From NCBI RefSeq assembly GCF_023566055.1, contig NZ_JALIQP010000004.1:248001-312000 (forward strand): a stretch of 64,000 nucleotides of DNA, given 5' to 3'. Positions 44,932-54,235 of the stretch are shown here, piece by piece. The notes beneath the pieces were generated by a model. It did no database searches. It was given only the letters and a program-made list of their open reading frames with translations, and was not told where the DNA came from. The DNA is from Halosolutus amylolyticus. Its GTDB lineage: Archaea > Halobacteriota > Halobacteria > Halobacteriales > Natrialbaceae. Position 1 is the stretch's first letter; each line of letters starts with the position of its first letter. Position numbers and translations under genes: made by a program.

Positions 44932-46242
44932 ATCGTCGGCCCCGTCGTGGCCCTCGATCGACCCGTCGTAGAGGTGGCACGCGACCGGGTGGGCCCCGTT
45001 TCCGAGGTCGGGGGACTCGCGTTCGCAGATGCTCTCGTACTCCGCCCGCAGGCGCCGCTCGGCGTCGTCCCAGTTCCCGCCCGCGAGCGCCGCCAGTGCG
45101 TCCGCGACGATTTCGTCGTGCGGTGCCGGCAGGTCCCGATCGAGCAGTCGCGCTTGCAGCGCCGCGACGAAGTCGGAGACGTCGGCATCGGCCACGCCCT
45201 CGCTCTCGTCGAACTCGAACTGGTCGTCCTCCCCGACCGTCTCGAGGGAGATGTCTCGGTCCTCGACGCGCTGGCGGAGCGTCATCAGATCGCGATACAG
45301 ATCCTGGTCGATGTCGAGGTCGGCCGGCGGAATCACCATCGGACACCGCGTCCGGAACCGACAGCCGCTCGGCGGATTCCGCGGCGACGGCACGTCCCCG
45401 GTGAGTGTCTCGCGCTCCCGGTCGCGTTCGCCGGTCGCGGCTCGCGGCACGCTCTCGAGCAGTGCCCGCGTATATGGGTGGGACGGATCCTCGAAAATTT
45501 CCTCGACGGGTCCGATCTCGACGATTTCGCCGAGGTACATCACGGCGACGCGATCGCAGACGTGGCGGATCACCGAGAGGTCGTGGCTGATCAGCAGGTA
45601 GGTGAGTCCGAACTCGTCTTGCAGGTCGTCGAGGAGGTTGAGCACCTGTGCCTGGACCGAGACGTCGAGCGCGGACGTCGGCTCGTCGAGCACGACGAAC
45701 TCGGGATCGAGCGCCAGCGCCCGGGCGATCCCGATCCGCTGGCGCTGGCCGCCGGAGAACTCGTGTGGGTAGCGATCGAGCTGGTCCGTCGAGAGGCCGA
45801 CGCGCTCTAACAACTCCCGGACGCGCTCGCGACGCTCCTCTACCGTACCGACGTCGTGAATGTCGAGGGGCTGCCTGACGATCTGCTCGATCGTCATCCG
45901 GGGATCGAGACTCGAGAACGGATCCTGAAAGACGATCTGGGCGTCCCGGCGGAACTCCTCGAGGTCGCTCCCGCGCAACTCGGAGACGGGTTCGCCGTCG
46001 AACTCGACGCGTCCGCCCGTCGACTCCTGCAATCGAAGCAGCGTTTCGCCGGCCGTCGACTTGCCACAGCCGGATTCGCCGACGAGTCCGAGCGTCTCCC
46101 CGGGGTAGACCTCGAGGCTCACCCCGTCGACGGCGCGGACCGGTACTGGCTCGTCGCCGAGCAGTCGATCGAGAATCGAATCGTTTTCCCAGAAGTACTT
46201 CTCGAGGTCGTCGACGCGAACGAGCGGCTCGTCGGTACTCAT
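44917..46242 (-). CDS. dppF: Peptide ABC transporter ATPase (DppF/OppF-like)
   Basis: 441 residues. Walker A GESGCGKS at 55-62, signature FSGGQRQR at 162-169, Walker [13 protein letters not shown] at 182-193, and the H-loop [10 protein letters not shown]. The C-terminal oligopeptide domain has Cys294, Cys300, Cys406 and Cys422; about 105 residues lie between the second and third cysteine, much longer than bacterial relatives, though haloarchaeal ones often carry such an insert. The last residues YSSH and the stop come from the palindromic element, so the native C-terminus was replaced. It overlaps the DppD gene by four bases (ATGA). Confidence 0.93.
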   Translation of the reverse strand: MSTDEPLVRVDDLEKYFWENDSILDRLLGDEPVPVRAVDGVSLEVYPGETLGLVGESGCGKSTAGETLLRLQESTGGRVEFDGEPVSELRGSDLEEFRRDAQIVFQDPFSSLDPRMTIEQIVRQPLDIHDVGTVEERRERVRELLERVGLSTDQLDRYPHEFSGGQRQRIGIARALALDPEFVVLDEPTSALDVSVQAQVLNLLDDLQDEFGLTYLLISHDLSVIRHVCDRVAVMYLGEIVEIGPVEEIFEDPSHPYTRALLESVPRAATGERDRERETLTGDVPSPRNPPSGCRFRTRCPMVIPPADLDIDQDLYRDLMTLRQRVEDRDISLETVGEDDQFEFDESEGVADADVSDFVAALQARLLDRDLPAPHDEIVADALAALAGGNWDDAERRLRAEYESICERESPDLGNGAHPVACHLYDGSIEGHDGADDYSSH

Positions 46243-47519
46243 TGGTGCTCACCTCCAGTCGTTTCGGCGTGTTGTGCGGCCCGTTCGTCGATGTCGTCGT
46301 CGGTCTCTTCGGCCCCGACGTGTTTGTCTCCGGCGGGGCGATCGGTCTCGTCGAAATAGCCCTCGGGTACCGCCTTCGCTTCGTCGTACTCCATCTCGGC
46401 GAGCACGCAGCGAGCACGATGGTGAGCGCTCCCATCGGCGGGGTACTCCGGCGGGTGTTCGAGACACTCGTCCATCGCCTTCGGGCAGCGATCGGCGAAG
46501 TGACACCGATCCCCCATCTCGTGATCGAGCAGACTCGGAACGTTCCCCGGGATGGGGTCGAGTCGACTGCCGGTGTCCTCGAGGTCCGGGATCGATCCGA
46601 GCAGTCCCTCGGTGTAGGGATGAATCTGGTCGTCGAAGACGTCCGACAGGGTCCCCCGTTCGACGATTTCACCGGCGTACATCACGCCGACGCGGTCGCA
46701 CATCCGCGCGATGACGCCGAGGTTGTGCGTGATCAACAGGATCGTCATCCCGGTTTCCTCCTGGAGTTCGTCGAGCAGGTCGAGCACCTGTGCCTGGATG
46801 GTCACGTCGAGTGCTGTCGTCGGCTCGTCGGCGATCAACACGTCGGGTTCGCCCGCGAGCGCCTGGGCGATCATCGCCCGCTGGAGCATCCCCCCGGAGT
46901 ACTCGTGAGGATATTCGTCGGCGCGCTCGACCGGGTCCGGGATGCCGACCAGTTCGAGGAGTTCGATCGCCCGTTCGCGGCTCTCTTCCGAGACGTATCG
47001 CTGCGACGGGAGGAGCGTCGAGAGCAGGAAGTTCCCGAGCGAGTACTCCTCGGACTGCGTTCGCGCGCGCGTCGATCGCGGGTTCGCGCTGGCTCGGCGC
47101 TGGACTTCGACGGCTTCGGCGAGCTGTTCGCCCACCGTGATGCTCGGATTGAAACTGCTCTCCGGGTCCTGGAAGATCATGCTGAACGACGTGCCCCGGA
47201 GCGAGCGGCGGATCCGTTCGGGGATCGCCTGAAGATCGACGAAGTCGCCGTCGACCGCCTCGGGGTGGTCCCCGCGGACCCTGTCGGCCAGCTCGGGGTC
47301 GTTGAACCGGATCTCGCCGTCCGTGATCCGGCCTGGCGAGTCGATCAGGTCGATTATCGAGCGCGCAGTTACGCTCTTGCCGCTCCCGCTTTCGCCGACG
47401 ATGCCGAAGACCTCCCCTCGCTCGATCCGGAGGTCCAGATCGTCGACGGCGTTTACCTGCCCCTGTTCGGTGAAAAAGCGAGTCGAGAGTCCGTCGACGC
47501 GTAGGATGTCCTCTGTCAT
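46239..47519 (-). CDS. dppD: Peptide ABC transporter ATPase (DppD/OppD-like)
   Basis: 426 residues. [16 protein letters not shown] is Walker A, the insertion [19 protein letters not shown] carries the Q-loop, then [19 protein letters not shown] and [18 protein letters not shown] are the signature and Walker B. The C-terminal HCRFADRCP-like region reads [16 protein letters not shown], the oligopeptide cysteine motif. The start [11 protein letters not shown] (47519) lies one base before the DppC stop. It pairs with DppF to power the transporter. Confidence 0.95.
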   Translation of the reverse strand: MTEDILRVDGLSTRFFTEQGQVNAVDDLDLRIERGEVFGIVGESGSGKSVTARSIIDLIDSPGRITDGEIRFNDPELADRVRGDHPEAVDGDFVDLQAIPERIRRSLRGTSFSMIFQDPESSFNPSITVGEQLAEAVEVQRRASANPRSTRARTQSEEYSLGNFLLSTLLPSQRYVSEESRERAIELLELVGIPDPVERADEYPHEYSGGMLQRAMIAQALAGEPDVLIADEPTTALDVTIQAQVLDLLDELQEETGMTILLITHNLGVIARMCDRVGVMYAGEIVERGTLSDVFDDQIHPYTEGLLGSIPDLEDTGSRLDPIPGNVPSLLDHEMGDRCHFADRCPKAMDECLEHPPEYPADGSAHHRARCVLAEMEYDEAKAVPEGYFDETDRPAGDKHVGAEETDDDIDERAAQHAETTGGEHQ

Positions 47520-47520
47520 G

Positions 47521-48522
47521 TCAGGCACCTCCGCCTTCGCCCTCGATGTTCGGGTCCAGGGAGTCCCGGAGCCAGTCACCGAGGAGGTTGATACTGATCA
47601 CCGCCAGTACGATGCCGATCCCCGGAATCGTCGAGATCCACCAGGACGATCCCAGATAGTCCTGCCCCTGCTGGATCTCGTACCCCCACGAGAGGGTCGT
47701 TCCGGAGAACCCGAGGAACGAGAGCGAACTCTCGAGGAGGATGAGCGCCGCGACCTGAATCGTCGCGAGCACGATCACCGGCGTGAGGCTGTTGGGGAGG
47801 ACGTGCCTGAGCAGGATCGTTCGGTTGCTCGCGCCCATGCTCCGTGCGGCTTTCACGTACTCCTCGTTCCGTATGCTCATCGCTTCGCCCCTGGCGACCC
47901 GGGCGAACCAGACCCAGGTGACGAGCGCGACGACGATCGTCACCGTTCCGGGAAGGGTCGCGCTCCTGGGCATCCCCTCGGCCAGCCCGGCCCGCACGAT
48001 CGGGTCGGGGATCGGGATCGTCGCGGAGCCGAAGACGCCGACCAGCGCGATTGCGAGCACGAGCGACGGGAACGCCAGCATGACGTCGGCGACGCGCATC
48101 ATCGCGTCGTCGACCCGACCGCCGTAGTAGCCCGCGATCAGTCCGAACGGAACGCCCATGATGACGGCGAGACTGGTTCCGAGGATGCCGACCAGCAGGG
48201 ACGTCCGGGCGCCGAAGAGGAGCCGCGAGTAGACGTCCTGTCCGATGTTGTTCGTCCCGAGGTAGTGGTCGCTGCTCGGCTGTGTGGTGTAGGAGATTCG
48301 CTCGCCGTCTTCCCACGTGTGGGCCTCGGACGTCAGTCCCATCGGTGGGTACGAGTTGCCGTTGTCGTCGAAGTAGCCGGTCGTGTTCGGGTTGTGCGTC
48401 GCGAGCACCGGGGCGAAAAGCGCCATGATGAAGATGACGACGAGAATACCGAGCCCCAGTTTCGCCAGCAGGCTCTGCCTGAATTCATGTCGGAGATTAG
48501 ACTTGACTCGATCGGAGATCAT
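47521..48522 (-). CDS. dppC: Peptide ABC transporter permease (DppC-like)
   Basis: 333 residues with six membrane segments. The N-terminal membrane segment (LGILVVIFIMALFAPVLA) is followed by a long external loop with HYLGTNNIGQDVYSRLLFGARTSL, which is the DppC signature. The EAA loop AARSMGASNRTILLRHVLPNS contacts the ATPases. Its ATG overlaps the DppB stop by four bases, so B and C are coupled. Confidence 0.95.
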   Translation of the reverse strand: MISDRVKSNLRHEFRQSLLAKLGLGILVVIFIMALFAPVLATHNPNTTGYFDDNGNSYPPMGLTSEAHTWEDGERISYTTQPSSDHYLGTNNIGQDVYSRLLFGARTSLLVGILGTSLAVIMGVPFGLIAGYYGGRVDDAMMRVADVMLAFPSLVLAIALVGVFGSATIPIPDPIVRAGLAEGMPRSATLPGTVTIVVALVTWVWFARVARGEAMSIRNEEYVKAARSMGASNRTILLRHVLPNSLTPVIVLATIQVAALILLESSLSFLGFSGTTLSWGYEIQQGQDYLGSSWWISTIPGIGIVLAVISINLLGDWLRDSLDPNIEGEGGGA

Positions 48523-49508
48523 TCTTCGATCACCCGGGGGTTGAGATACGCGTAGAGGCCGTCGACGACGATGTTGATGACGACGAACGAGATGCCGATA
48601 AAGATGATGATGCCCTGCAGCAGCGGCCAGTCGAGTTGACGGATCGACGTGATGAGTTTCAGGCCGAGTCCCGGCCAGGAGAACACGGTTTCGGTAATCA
48701 CCGCGCCGCCGATCAGGGTACCTAGCTGCAGGCCGAGAACAGTGATGATCGGAATCATCGTGTTCCGGAGGACGTGTTTGTACCGGATCAGCACGCCCGG
48801 AAGTCCCTTCGCCTCGGTCGCCGTGACGTACGGTTTCCCGAGTTCGTCGAGCATTCCGCTCCGGGTCAGGCGCGTGATCAGGGCCGTAAAGTACGTCCCC
48901 AGTGCGATCGCCGGGAGGATGATGTGTTTGACCCAGGTGAGCAGATCACCGACGTAGAACGTCGTCAGGAACAGCCACAGGGCGTCGTGGAGCGCGACCG
49001 GACGCCGACCCGTCGGGAAGATGCCGACCTCGACTGCGAGCACCAGGATCAGCATGATTCCCAGCCAGAAGTTCGGCGTACTGATGCCGACCAGCGAGAA
49101 GAGCGTCGCCCCGTAGTCGGCGGGTTCGTTCCGCCGGGTCGCGCTGATGACACCGAGCGGGATCGCGATTACGAGCGCGACGATCGTCGCCGCGATCGCC
49201 AGTTCGATCGTCGCCGGAACCCGTTCGAGGACGATCGGCAAGACGTCCCGGCCCTCCCGGTAGGAGAAGCCGAGGTCACCGGTCACCATCCGCTGGAGGT
49301 ACTCGTAGTACTGCACGTAGTAGGGTTCGTTGAGGCCGAGATTCTCCCGGACCTGTTCGCGTTGTGCCTGTGAGGCGCGCTGGTCGACGATCATGTTGAC
49401 CGGATCGCCGGGCGAGATCGCCCGGAACACGAACGTCAGGGTAACGACCCCCCAGATAACGAAGATCCCCTGCAACAGACGTTTGATCAGGAATTTACCC
49501 AGAGGCAT
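48519..49508 (-). CDS. dppB: Peptide ABC transporter permease (DppB-like)
   Basis: 329 residues: KFLIKRLLQGIFVIWGVVTL at the N-terminus, FRAISPGDPVNM and then the membrane domain with an EAA loop (ATEAKGLPGVLIRYKHVLRN). The conserved GGAVITETVFSWPGLG closes the core as in DppB. It follows the binding-protein gene after 141 bases, the longest gap in the operon, which fits a processing or attenuation site between a highly expressed binding protein and the permeases (inference). Confidence 0.95.
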   Translation of the reverse strand: MPLGKFLIKRLLQGIFVIWGVVTLTFVFRAISPGDPVNMIVDQRASQAQREQVRENLGLNEPYYVQYYEYLQRMVTGDLGFSYREGRDVLPIVLERVPATIELAIAATIVALVIAIPLGVISATRRNEPADYGATLFSLVGISTPNFWLGIMLILVLAVEVGIFPTGRRPVALHDALWLFLTTFYVGDLLTWVKHIILPAIALGTYFTALITRLTRSGMLDELGKPYVTATEAKGLPGVLIRYKHVLRNTMIPIITVLGLQLGTLIGGAVITETVFSWPGLGLKLITSIRQLDWPLLQGIIIFIGISFVVINIVVDGLYAYLNPRVIEE

Positions 49509-49649
49509 TGCATTCTAGCTTGACGCTGTTTCTTCGAGCCCAATACGGTTTCGTTCGGTGTGACCATCGGGAATCGATCGACCGCGAATTCGTTCGGATC
49601 GCCCGCGCGATGATCACACTTCGAGGCTTCGAGGCGGTGCGTGAGCCGA

Positions 49650-51236
49650 TTACTCCATGTCCCAGAGGTAGATCGTCTCGTCGCGACGCGGCTCCCAGTC
49701 GAGGTCCTGGTTGACACCGTAAATGCTGTCCTGCGAGTGGAGGAACACGAACGGGGCCTTGTCGCGCAGGTCCGCGTTGAGTTCCTGGAGCAACTCCTCG
49801 CGCGCGTCGGAGTCGGATTCCGCTTTGCTCTCCTCGAGCGTCGCGAAGGCGTCCTCGTCGCGGAACGTCTCGAGCGGGTGATCCGGATTGATCCAGGGGT
49901 CGATCGCGTAGTCGGCGTCGCCCGTGATGACGCCCCAGCCGATGAGGAAGAACGGGATCCCGTCGTCGTCGTACGGCTGGCTGGCACCGTCCGAAATCTC
50001 CGGGAACGGACGGAGGTTGACCTCACAATCGACGTTCTCGAGCTGGTCGATGTGGTCGGCCGCCGTCTGGGCGACCGACGCGTCGTTCAGGTACCGGCCC
50101 TCGGGGGCGTGAAGCGTGATCTCCGCCCCGGCGTAGCCGCTCTCCTCGACCAGCGATTCCGCCTCGTCGAGGTCCTGCTCGTAGGGGTCGAGGTCCGGAT
50201 TGTAGCCGAAGATTCCTTCCGAGTGCATCTGGGTCATCGGTTCCCCGAACCCGCCGAGGATGGACTCGATGATCCCCTGGTTGTCGACCGCGTAGTTCAT
50301 CGCCTGGCGGAACTCCTGGCTGTCGAACGGTTCGACCCCGTTCTTCATGACCAGGAAGATGCTCCGGAGGCTGGTCTCGTTCCGGATTTCGATCCCGTCG
50401 GCCTCGTCGACCGTCGAGACGTCGTCGGGGAGCACGTTGTCCACGAGATCGGTCTCCCCGGCCTGGAGCGCACTGACGCGGCCGCTCGACTCGGTGTCCT
50501 CGTTGAACGTGACGGTATTGAACGTCGCTTCGTCGCCCCAGTAGTCGTCGAACGGTTCGAGGACGATTTCGACGCCCGGTTCGTACTCCACGACCTGGTA
50601 CGGCCCGGTGCCGTTGAACGCGTCGGCGGAGTCGCCGATGATCGCTCCCTCCTGGGTCTCTTGCTCGCCGACCCAGTCCTCCTTGACGACGCGACCGTAG
50701 TTCCCGAACTGGTACTCGGCCAGCGACGGGGCCGCATCGCCGTAGTCGACGCGGACGGTCGTTTCGTCGATCGCTTCGGCGCCCTCGATCGCACCAAGGC
50801 CGGCCGCCTGGTCGCTGATCGGGCCGACCTCGTCGTCGATCATCCGCTGGAACGTGAACGCGACGTCGCTTGCGACGAGGTCCTCGCCGTTGTGAAACTG
50901 GACGTCGTCCCGGATCGTCAGTTCCGTCGATCCGTCGCCGGTGGGCTCCCAGTCGGTTACGACGCGGGACTCGATATCGAGGTCGGGCGTGACGTTGAAC
51001 AGCGGTTCGTAGATCTGGTCGAAGATGTTGAAGTACGGCCCCGTAATGTGGTCGTTGGGGTCGGGCGTCTCGATGAACTGTCCCTGCGTGATCACGATCT
51101 CGTCGGTCTCGCCGTCCTCGTCGCTCGTCGGATCGTCGAGACAGCCTGCGATCGCTCCAAGGCTGGTTACCCCGGCGGCGCCGGAGAGCTTGAGTACGGT
51201 TCGGCGGTCGAGAGTGGGTTTGTCAGCACCCTGCAT
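49650..51236 (-). CDS. dppA: Peptide-binding lipoprotein of the ABC transporter (family 5)
   Basis: 528 residues. DRRTVLKLSG (Arg11-Arg12) and the lipobox AIAGC (Cys32) identify a twin-arginine lipoprotein, anchored outside the cell. The mature domain has the family 5 pattern: VTDWEPTGDGSTELTIRDDV, FHNGEDLVASDVAFTFQRM and NYAVDNQGIIESILGG. It captures peptides or a similar solute for DppBCDF. The start MQGADKPTLD at 51236 puts a TATA box (51263-51271) at leaderless distance; an upstream extension is basic and rejected. This is the first gene of the operon. Confidence 0.93.
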   Translation of the reverse strand: MQGADKPTLDRRTVLKLSGAAGVTSLGAIAGCLDDPTSDEDGETDEIVITQGQFIETPDPNDHITGPYFNIFDQIYEPLFNVTPDLDIESRVVTDWEPTGDGSTELTIRDDVQFHNGEDLVASDVAFTFQRMIDDEVGPISDQAAGLGAIEGAEAIDETTVRVDYGDAAPSLAEYQFGNYGRVVKEDWVGEQETQEGAIIGDSADAFNGTGPYQVVEYEPGVEIVLEPFDDYWGDEATFNTVTFNEDTESSGRVSALQAGETDLVDNVLPDDVSTVDEADGIEIRNETSLRSIFLVMKNGVEPFDSQEFRQAMNYAVDNQGIIESILGGFGEPMTQMHSEGIFGYNPDLDPYEQDLDEAESLVEESGYAGAEITLHAPEGRYLNDASVAQTAADHIDQLENVDCEVNLRPFPEISDGASQPYDDDGIPFFLIGWGVITGDADYAIDPWINPDHPLETFRDEDAFATLEESKAESDSDAREELLQELNADLRDKAPFVFLHSQDSIYGVNQDLDWEPRRDETIYLWDME

Positions 51237-51262
51237 ACCCCATCGAATAGTAGGCAGGTAAC

Positions 51263-51271
51263 TTATATATA
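51263..51271 (-). promoter_or_regulatory. TATA box of the dpp operon
   Basis: TTATATATA (plus-strand reading) lies 27-35 bases upstream of the binding-protein ATG at 51236. Archaeal initiation about 25 bases downstream would give a leaderless or nearly leaderless mRNA. Confidence 0.6.
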
Positions 51272-51584
51272 CTGATGTAGCGTCGCCCGATCCGTTACCG
51301 AGTGTGGAGTCAAGTTCACGTTTTCGTGCACGAATCACCACTTTCTGAACGGGACGATCGTCGGTCGGATCGATCGGGGATGGGCCCCCGTCGAATCCGG
51401 GGTCGCGGGTCTCCACGGGGCGCTCCCGTCGTCGATCCGCCGCCCCACCCGTTTTCTGCGTGCGTTCACGCGAAGCGCACACCCGGGATGGTCGCTGGAT
51501 GACACGACGAAATCGACCGCTAAATCCGCTACACGGCCCGGTATCCGGACGTATCGATTCTCACCCGCGTAATTCTGCCGAAGG
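51272..51584. other. Divergent intergenic gap
   Basis: About 310 bases between the two promoters of the dpp operon and the RNase H gene. I see no coding frame with acidic character and no clear repeat. Confidence 0.3.
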
Positions 51585-51590
51585 TTTAAA
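51585..51590 (+). promoter_or_regulatory. TATA box of the RNase H gene
   Basis: TTTAAA centred 27 bases before the ATG at 51615 fits a leaderless transcript. Confidence 0.55.
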
Positions 51591-51614
51591 TCATCTTCAC
51601 GACGTAATTGGACC

Positions 51615-52256
51615 ATGGCCGCTCACGGCCGGCCCGCCCTGCGGGACCTGTTCGACGAGTCGCCCACGCCGCACATCGCCCATCCCCCTCGCACCCATCA
51701 CCGTGACTTCTACGTCGCTACCGACGGGTCGTTCCGGGACGCGGGCGGTGGGCTGGGCGCCGTCATCGAAACGCGCGACGGAACCCGCGTTGCACGCGTC
51801 GCGACCACGGACACGCCGCCGGACAACAACGTCGCCGAGTACCGGGCACTTCACCTGGGACTCGACGTCCTCGCCGCCCGCGCGCCGCGAGAGGCGAGTA
51901 TCGGCGTTCTCGTCGACCACGACGCGCTGGCCAGCAACGTCAACAACGTCGTCCTCGCGGCGAGCCACCCCGATCGGTCCCCGCCACAGCGGGTCTCGGT
52001 CCCCGCCGCGACCCGGAACCACTGGCGAGGCATCCAGGCACGACTCAGTACCTTCGAGGAGGTCCGTGCTGCCCGGATCGCCAGCGACCAGAATCCCGCA
52101 CACCCCCTGGCGAACGCGCCGACCCAGTACGAGCACGTCAACCGCGAACCCGATCGCTGTGTCCTCCCGGAACCGCCGGAGTCGACCGGCGCGACGGAGT
52201 TCCCGCCGCCATCGCGCGCCGATCGGAACGGGGGCGGCGGCCGGGCGTCCGACTAG
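51615..52256 (+). CDS. RNase H type I-like nuclease
   Basis: 213 residues. FYVATDGSFRDAGGGLGAVI supplies the first catalytic Asp (37), NNVAEYRALHLGLDVL the Glu (75), and VLVDHDALASNVNN the next Asp (101/103), as in haloarchaeal RNase HI. It should cleave the RNA strand of RNA-DNA hybrids. Residues after 170 are Pro-rich and probably disordered. The gene heads a short plus-strand run with the DUF2240 and next genes. Confidence 0.85.
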   Translation: MAAHGRPALRDLFDESPTPHIAHPPRTHHRDFYVATDGSFRDAGGGLGAVIETRDGTRVARVATTDTPPDNNVAEYRALHLGLDVLAARAPREASIGVLVDHDALASNVNNVVLAASHPDRSPPQRVSVPAATRNHWRGIQARLSTFEEVRAARIASDQNPAHPLANAPTQYEHVNREPDRCVLPEPPESTGATEFPPPSRADRNGGGGRASD

Positions 52257-52336
52257 CCCCACGCTCGTCACCGCCGGTCGGTCGCGCTCGACCGGAACCG
52301 CTATCGTTATTTCGTCGCTCAAGAGAGTCGTCCCCG

Positions 52337-52789
52337 ATGAGTCTTCGCGTCGCCGTCGCCGCGCCGTTCGTCCAGAACGGCGTCCGGCGCCTCCGGGAGA
52401 ACGAGTTCGTCGTCGCGCTCTCGCTCGATCGAGACTGGTTCTCGCCCGACCAGGCCCAGCGCCTGATCGACATCGCGACCCGGGAGTCGCTGCTCGAACC
52501 CGACGGCGACGAACTCGAACTCGCGTTCGATCCGACGGACGTGACGGTCCCGGACGAGTTCGTCCCCGACGAGGACCTCCTGCAGGAACGATCGGCCTTC
52601 GAACGGGTCCTCGACGCGCTCGTCGCCGAGGGACTCGAGAAACAGGAGGCGGTCGGCGCGATCAACGCGCTCCAGGGCGAACTCGGGGTGACGATCGAGG
52701 CCGCCGCCGTCGTCTACGCACGTCGGGAGGGCGTCGACGTGGATGATCTCGCCCCGGTCGCCCGGTCGGCGCTGACCGAAGACGGTTAA
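52337..52789 (+). CDS. DUF2240 family protein
   Basis: 150 residues. VAVAAPFVQNGVRRLRENEF, the central LSLDRDWFSPDQAQRLID and the helical C-terminus (ALVAEGLEKQEAVGAINAL) match the archaeal DUF2240 family, which has no established activity. Acidic throughout and soluble. It sits between the RNase H gene and the next small gene with short gaps (80 and 23 bases), so they may be cotranscribed. Confidence 0.8.
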   Translation: MSLRVAVAAPFVQNGVRRLRENEFVVALSLDRDWFSPDQAQRLIDIATRESLLEPDGDELELAFDPTDVTVPDEFVPDEDLLQERSAFERVLDALVAEGLEKQEAVGAINALQGELGVTIEAAAVVYARREGVDVDDLAPVARSALTEDG

Positions 52790-52812
52790 CCGCTCCCGCA
52801 CCATCGATCGCC

Positions 52813-53232
52813 ATGGTCGAGGAACGGATTACCGACGGCCGGCGGATCGCGGAACTCCTCGCATCGGAACTCGACGGGCGCGACGACGGCGTCCTCGATC
52901 GGATCGCGGTCACGAACGCCGATCGGGACGTCGAACCGACGGCCGACGGGGCGCGGGCGTACGACGTCGTTATGCGGACGGCCGCGGACGAACCGGGAGC
53001 CGAGACCGAGGAGCGTCTCGCGCGTGCGTTCGTCCACGACGACCGCGCCCACCTGGAATTCGAGGCGGGACAGGACGTGGCGGTCGAGGCCGCCGAGACG
53101 GCCGACCTGCGCGTCAGGCCGAAGGCGACCGACCCGCCGAAGACGCTGGTGTTCGTCGAGAGCGGCGCGGCGGTCAAACGAGCGAGCGACGTCGTCCGGG
53201 CGGTGACGCGATCGCTCGCCGATGGGACGTAG
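52813..53232 (+). CDS. Haloarchaeal conserved protein of unknown function
   Basis: 139 acidic residues starting MVEERITDGRRIAELLASEL, probably one alpha/beta domain. ERLARAFVHDDRAHLEFEAG and LVFVESGAAVKRASDVVRA look conserved within haloarchaea from memory, but no function is known to me. It ends a three-gene run with the RNase H and DUF2240 genes. Confidence 0.65.
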   Translation: MVEERITDGRRIAELLASELDGRDDGVLDRIAVTNADRDVEPTADGARAYDVVMRTAADEPGAETEERLARAFVHDDRAHLEFEAGQDVAVEAAETADLRVRPKATDPPKTLVFVESGAAVKRASDVVRAVTRSLADGT

Positions 53233-53302
53233 CACGGTCGGCGGTCATCGGTGTCGCTGGAGAACCGGGAGAAAAGACGCGAGAATCGAGCGGCCGGTGC
53301 GG

Positions 53303-53416
53303 TCAGTCGGCGCTGTGAAGCGGCATGAACGCGCAGTTCGGGCACCCGTTGTGTTTCGTCGTTCGGTAGTGTAGTTCGGCTCCACATTCACTACAATTGT
53401 AGTGATTCTCTGTCAT
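53303..53416 (-). CDS. 37-residue zinc-ribbon microprotein
   Basis: A small frame from ATG 53416 to TGA 53305-53303. It encodes MTENHYNCSECGAELHYR and later NGCPNCAFMP, giving two CxxC knuckles, the minimum for one structural zinc. Such tiny zinc proteins are abundant in haloarchaea and mostly uncharacterised. It lies alone between a plus-strand run and the HAD gene. Confidence rests on the intact double CxxC pattern and its haloarchaeal look. Confidence 0.7.
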   Translation of the reverse strand: MTENHYNCSECGAELHYRTTKHNGCPNCAFMPLHSAD

Positions 53417-53492
53417 CACCTGATCGAAGACCGGGGAGGCTCATATGCGTTTCGTGGGAGGTGGTCACGAGTGTACCGGTCCCGCGGTCCCG

Positions 53493-54161
53493 TTACTCCC
53501 CGTCGTCCAGCGACTCGAGAATTCGCGGCACGGCCGTCGCGACGTCGGCTTGCTCGACGTGTGCGATCGCCCGCGGGTCGGGGGCGGGGCCGTCGGGACG
53601 GAGCACCTGGATGGCCGCCATGTCGGCGTTGGTCGCCCCGTAGACGTCCGCCTCGATCTCGTCGCCGACGTAGACCGCGTCCGCGGGATCGACCTCGAGT
53701 TCCGCCGCGATCGCCCCGAACGCGCGGGGATCCGGTTTGCCGGCCTCGAGTTCGCCGGTGACGAGCGCGGCGTCGAAGGCGTCCTCCCAGCCCAGCGTCT
53801 CGAGTTTGTCCCGCTGGGCGAGGACCGGGCCGTTGGTCAGGAGGCCGACCCGATACGTCTCGCGGAGCCGATCGAGCATCCCCTCGACGCCGGGAAGGGA
53901 CTCGAGGGCCGCCGCGATCGTCTCGCGGTACTCGCGTGCGAGGTCCTCCGGATCGGCGTCGCTGTCCCGATCGGCGAGCAAGTCCTGGAAAATGGGCGCT
54001 CTGGTCTCCCGGGTCAGGTTCCGGCGGTGGGCCGCGAGGTAGTCGTCCCGGGTGAGGTCGGGCGCGTCGGCGGCCTCGGTCGCCTCCGAGAGGATCGTGG
54101 CCCGATCGCGGCGTGGAACGGCGAGAGTGTAGTCGAGGTCGAAGACGACCGCCCGTGGCAT
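53493..54161 (-). CDS. HAD family hydrolase
   Basis: 222 residues. VVFDLDYTLAV (Asp8, Asp10) is motif I, LLTNGPVLAQRDKL motif II, ELEAGKPDPRAFG contains the motif III Lys, and VYVGDEIEADVYGA gives the motif IV acids. A four-helix cap follows motif I. This is a phosphatase of the phosphoglycolate-phosphatase-like group; substrate unknown. The start MPRAVVF is chosen over longer frames, which would overlap the antiporter gene. Confidence 0.88.
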   Translation of the reverse strand: MPRAVVFDLDYTLAVPRRDRATILSEATEAADAPDLTRDDYLAAHRRNLTRETRAPIFQDLLADRDSDADPEDLAREYRETIAAALESLPGVEGMLDRLRETYRVGLLTNGPVLAQRDKLETLGWEDAFDAALVTGELEAGKPDPRAFGAIAAELEVDPADAVYVGDEIEADVYGATNADMAAIQVLRPDGPAPDPRAIAHVEQADVATAVPRILESLDDGE

Positions 54162-54235
54162 AGACGTGAGAGGGGTCTCGACGCGTTTGAAGGTATCCCT
54201 TCGGTCCCGGTCGCCCGGTTCCGTCCGAACCCAGG

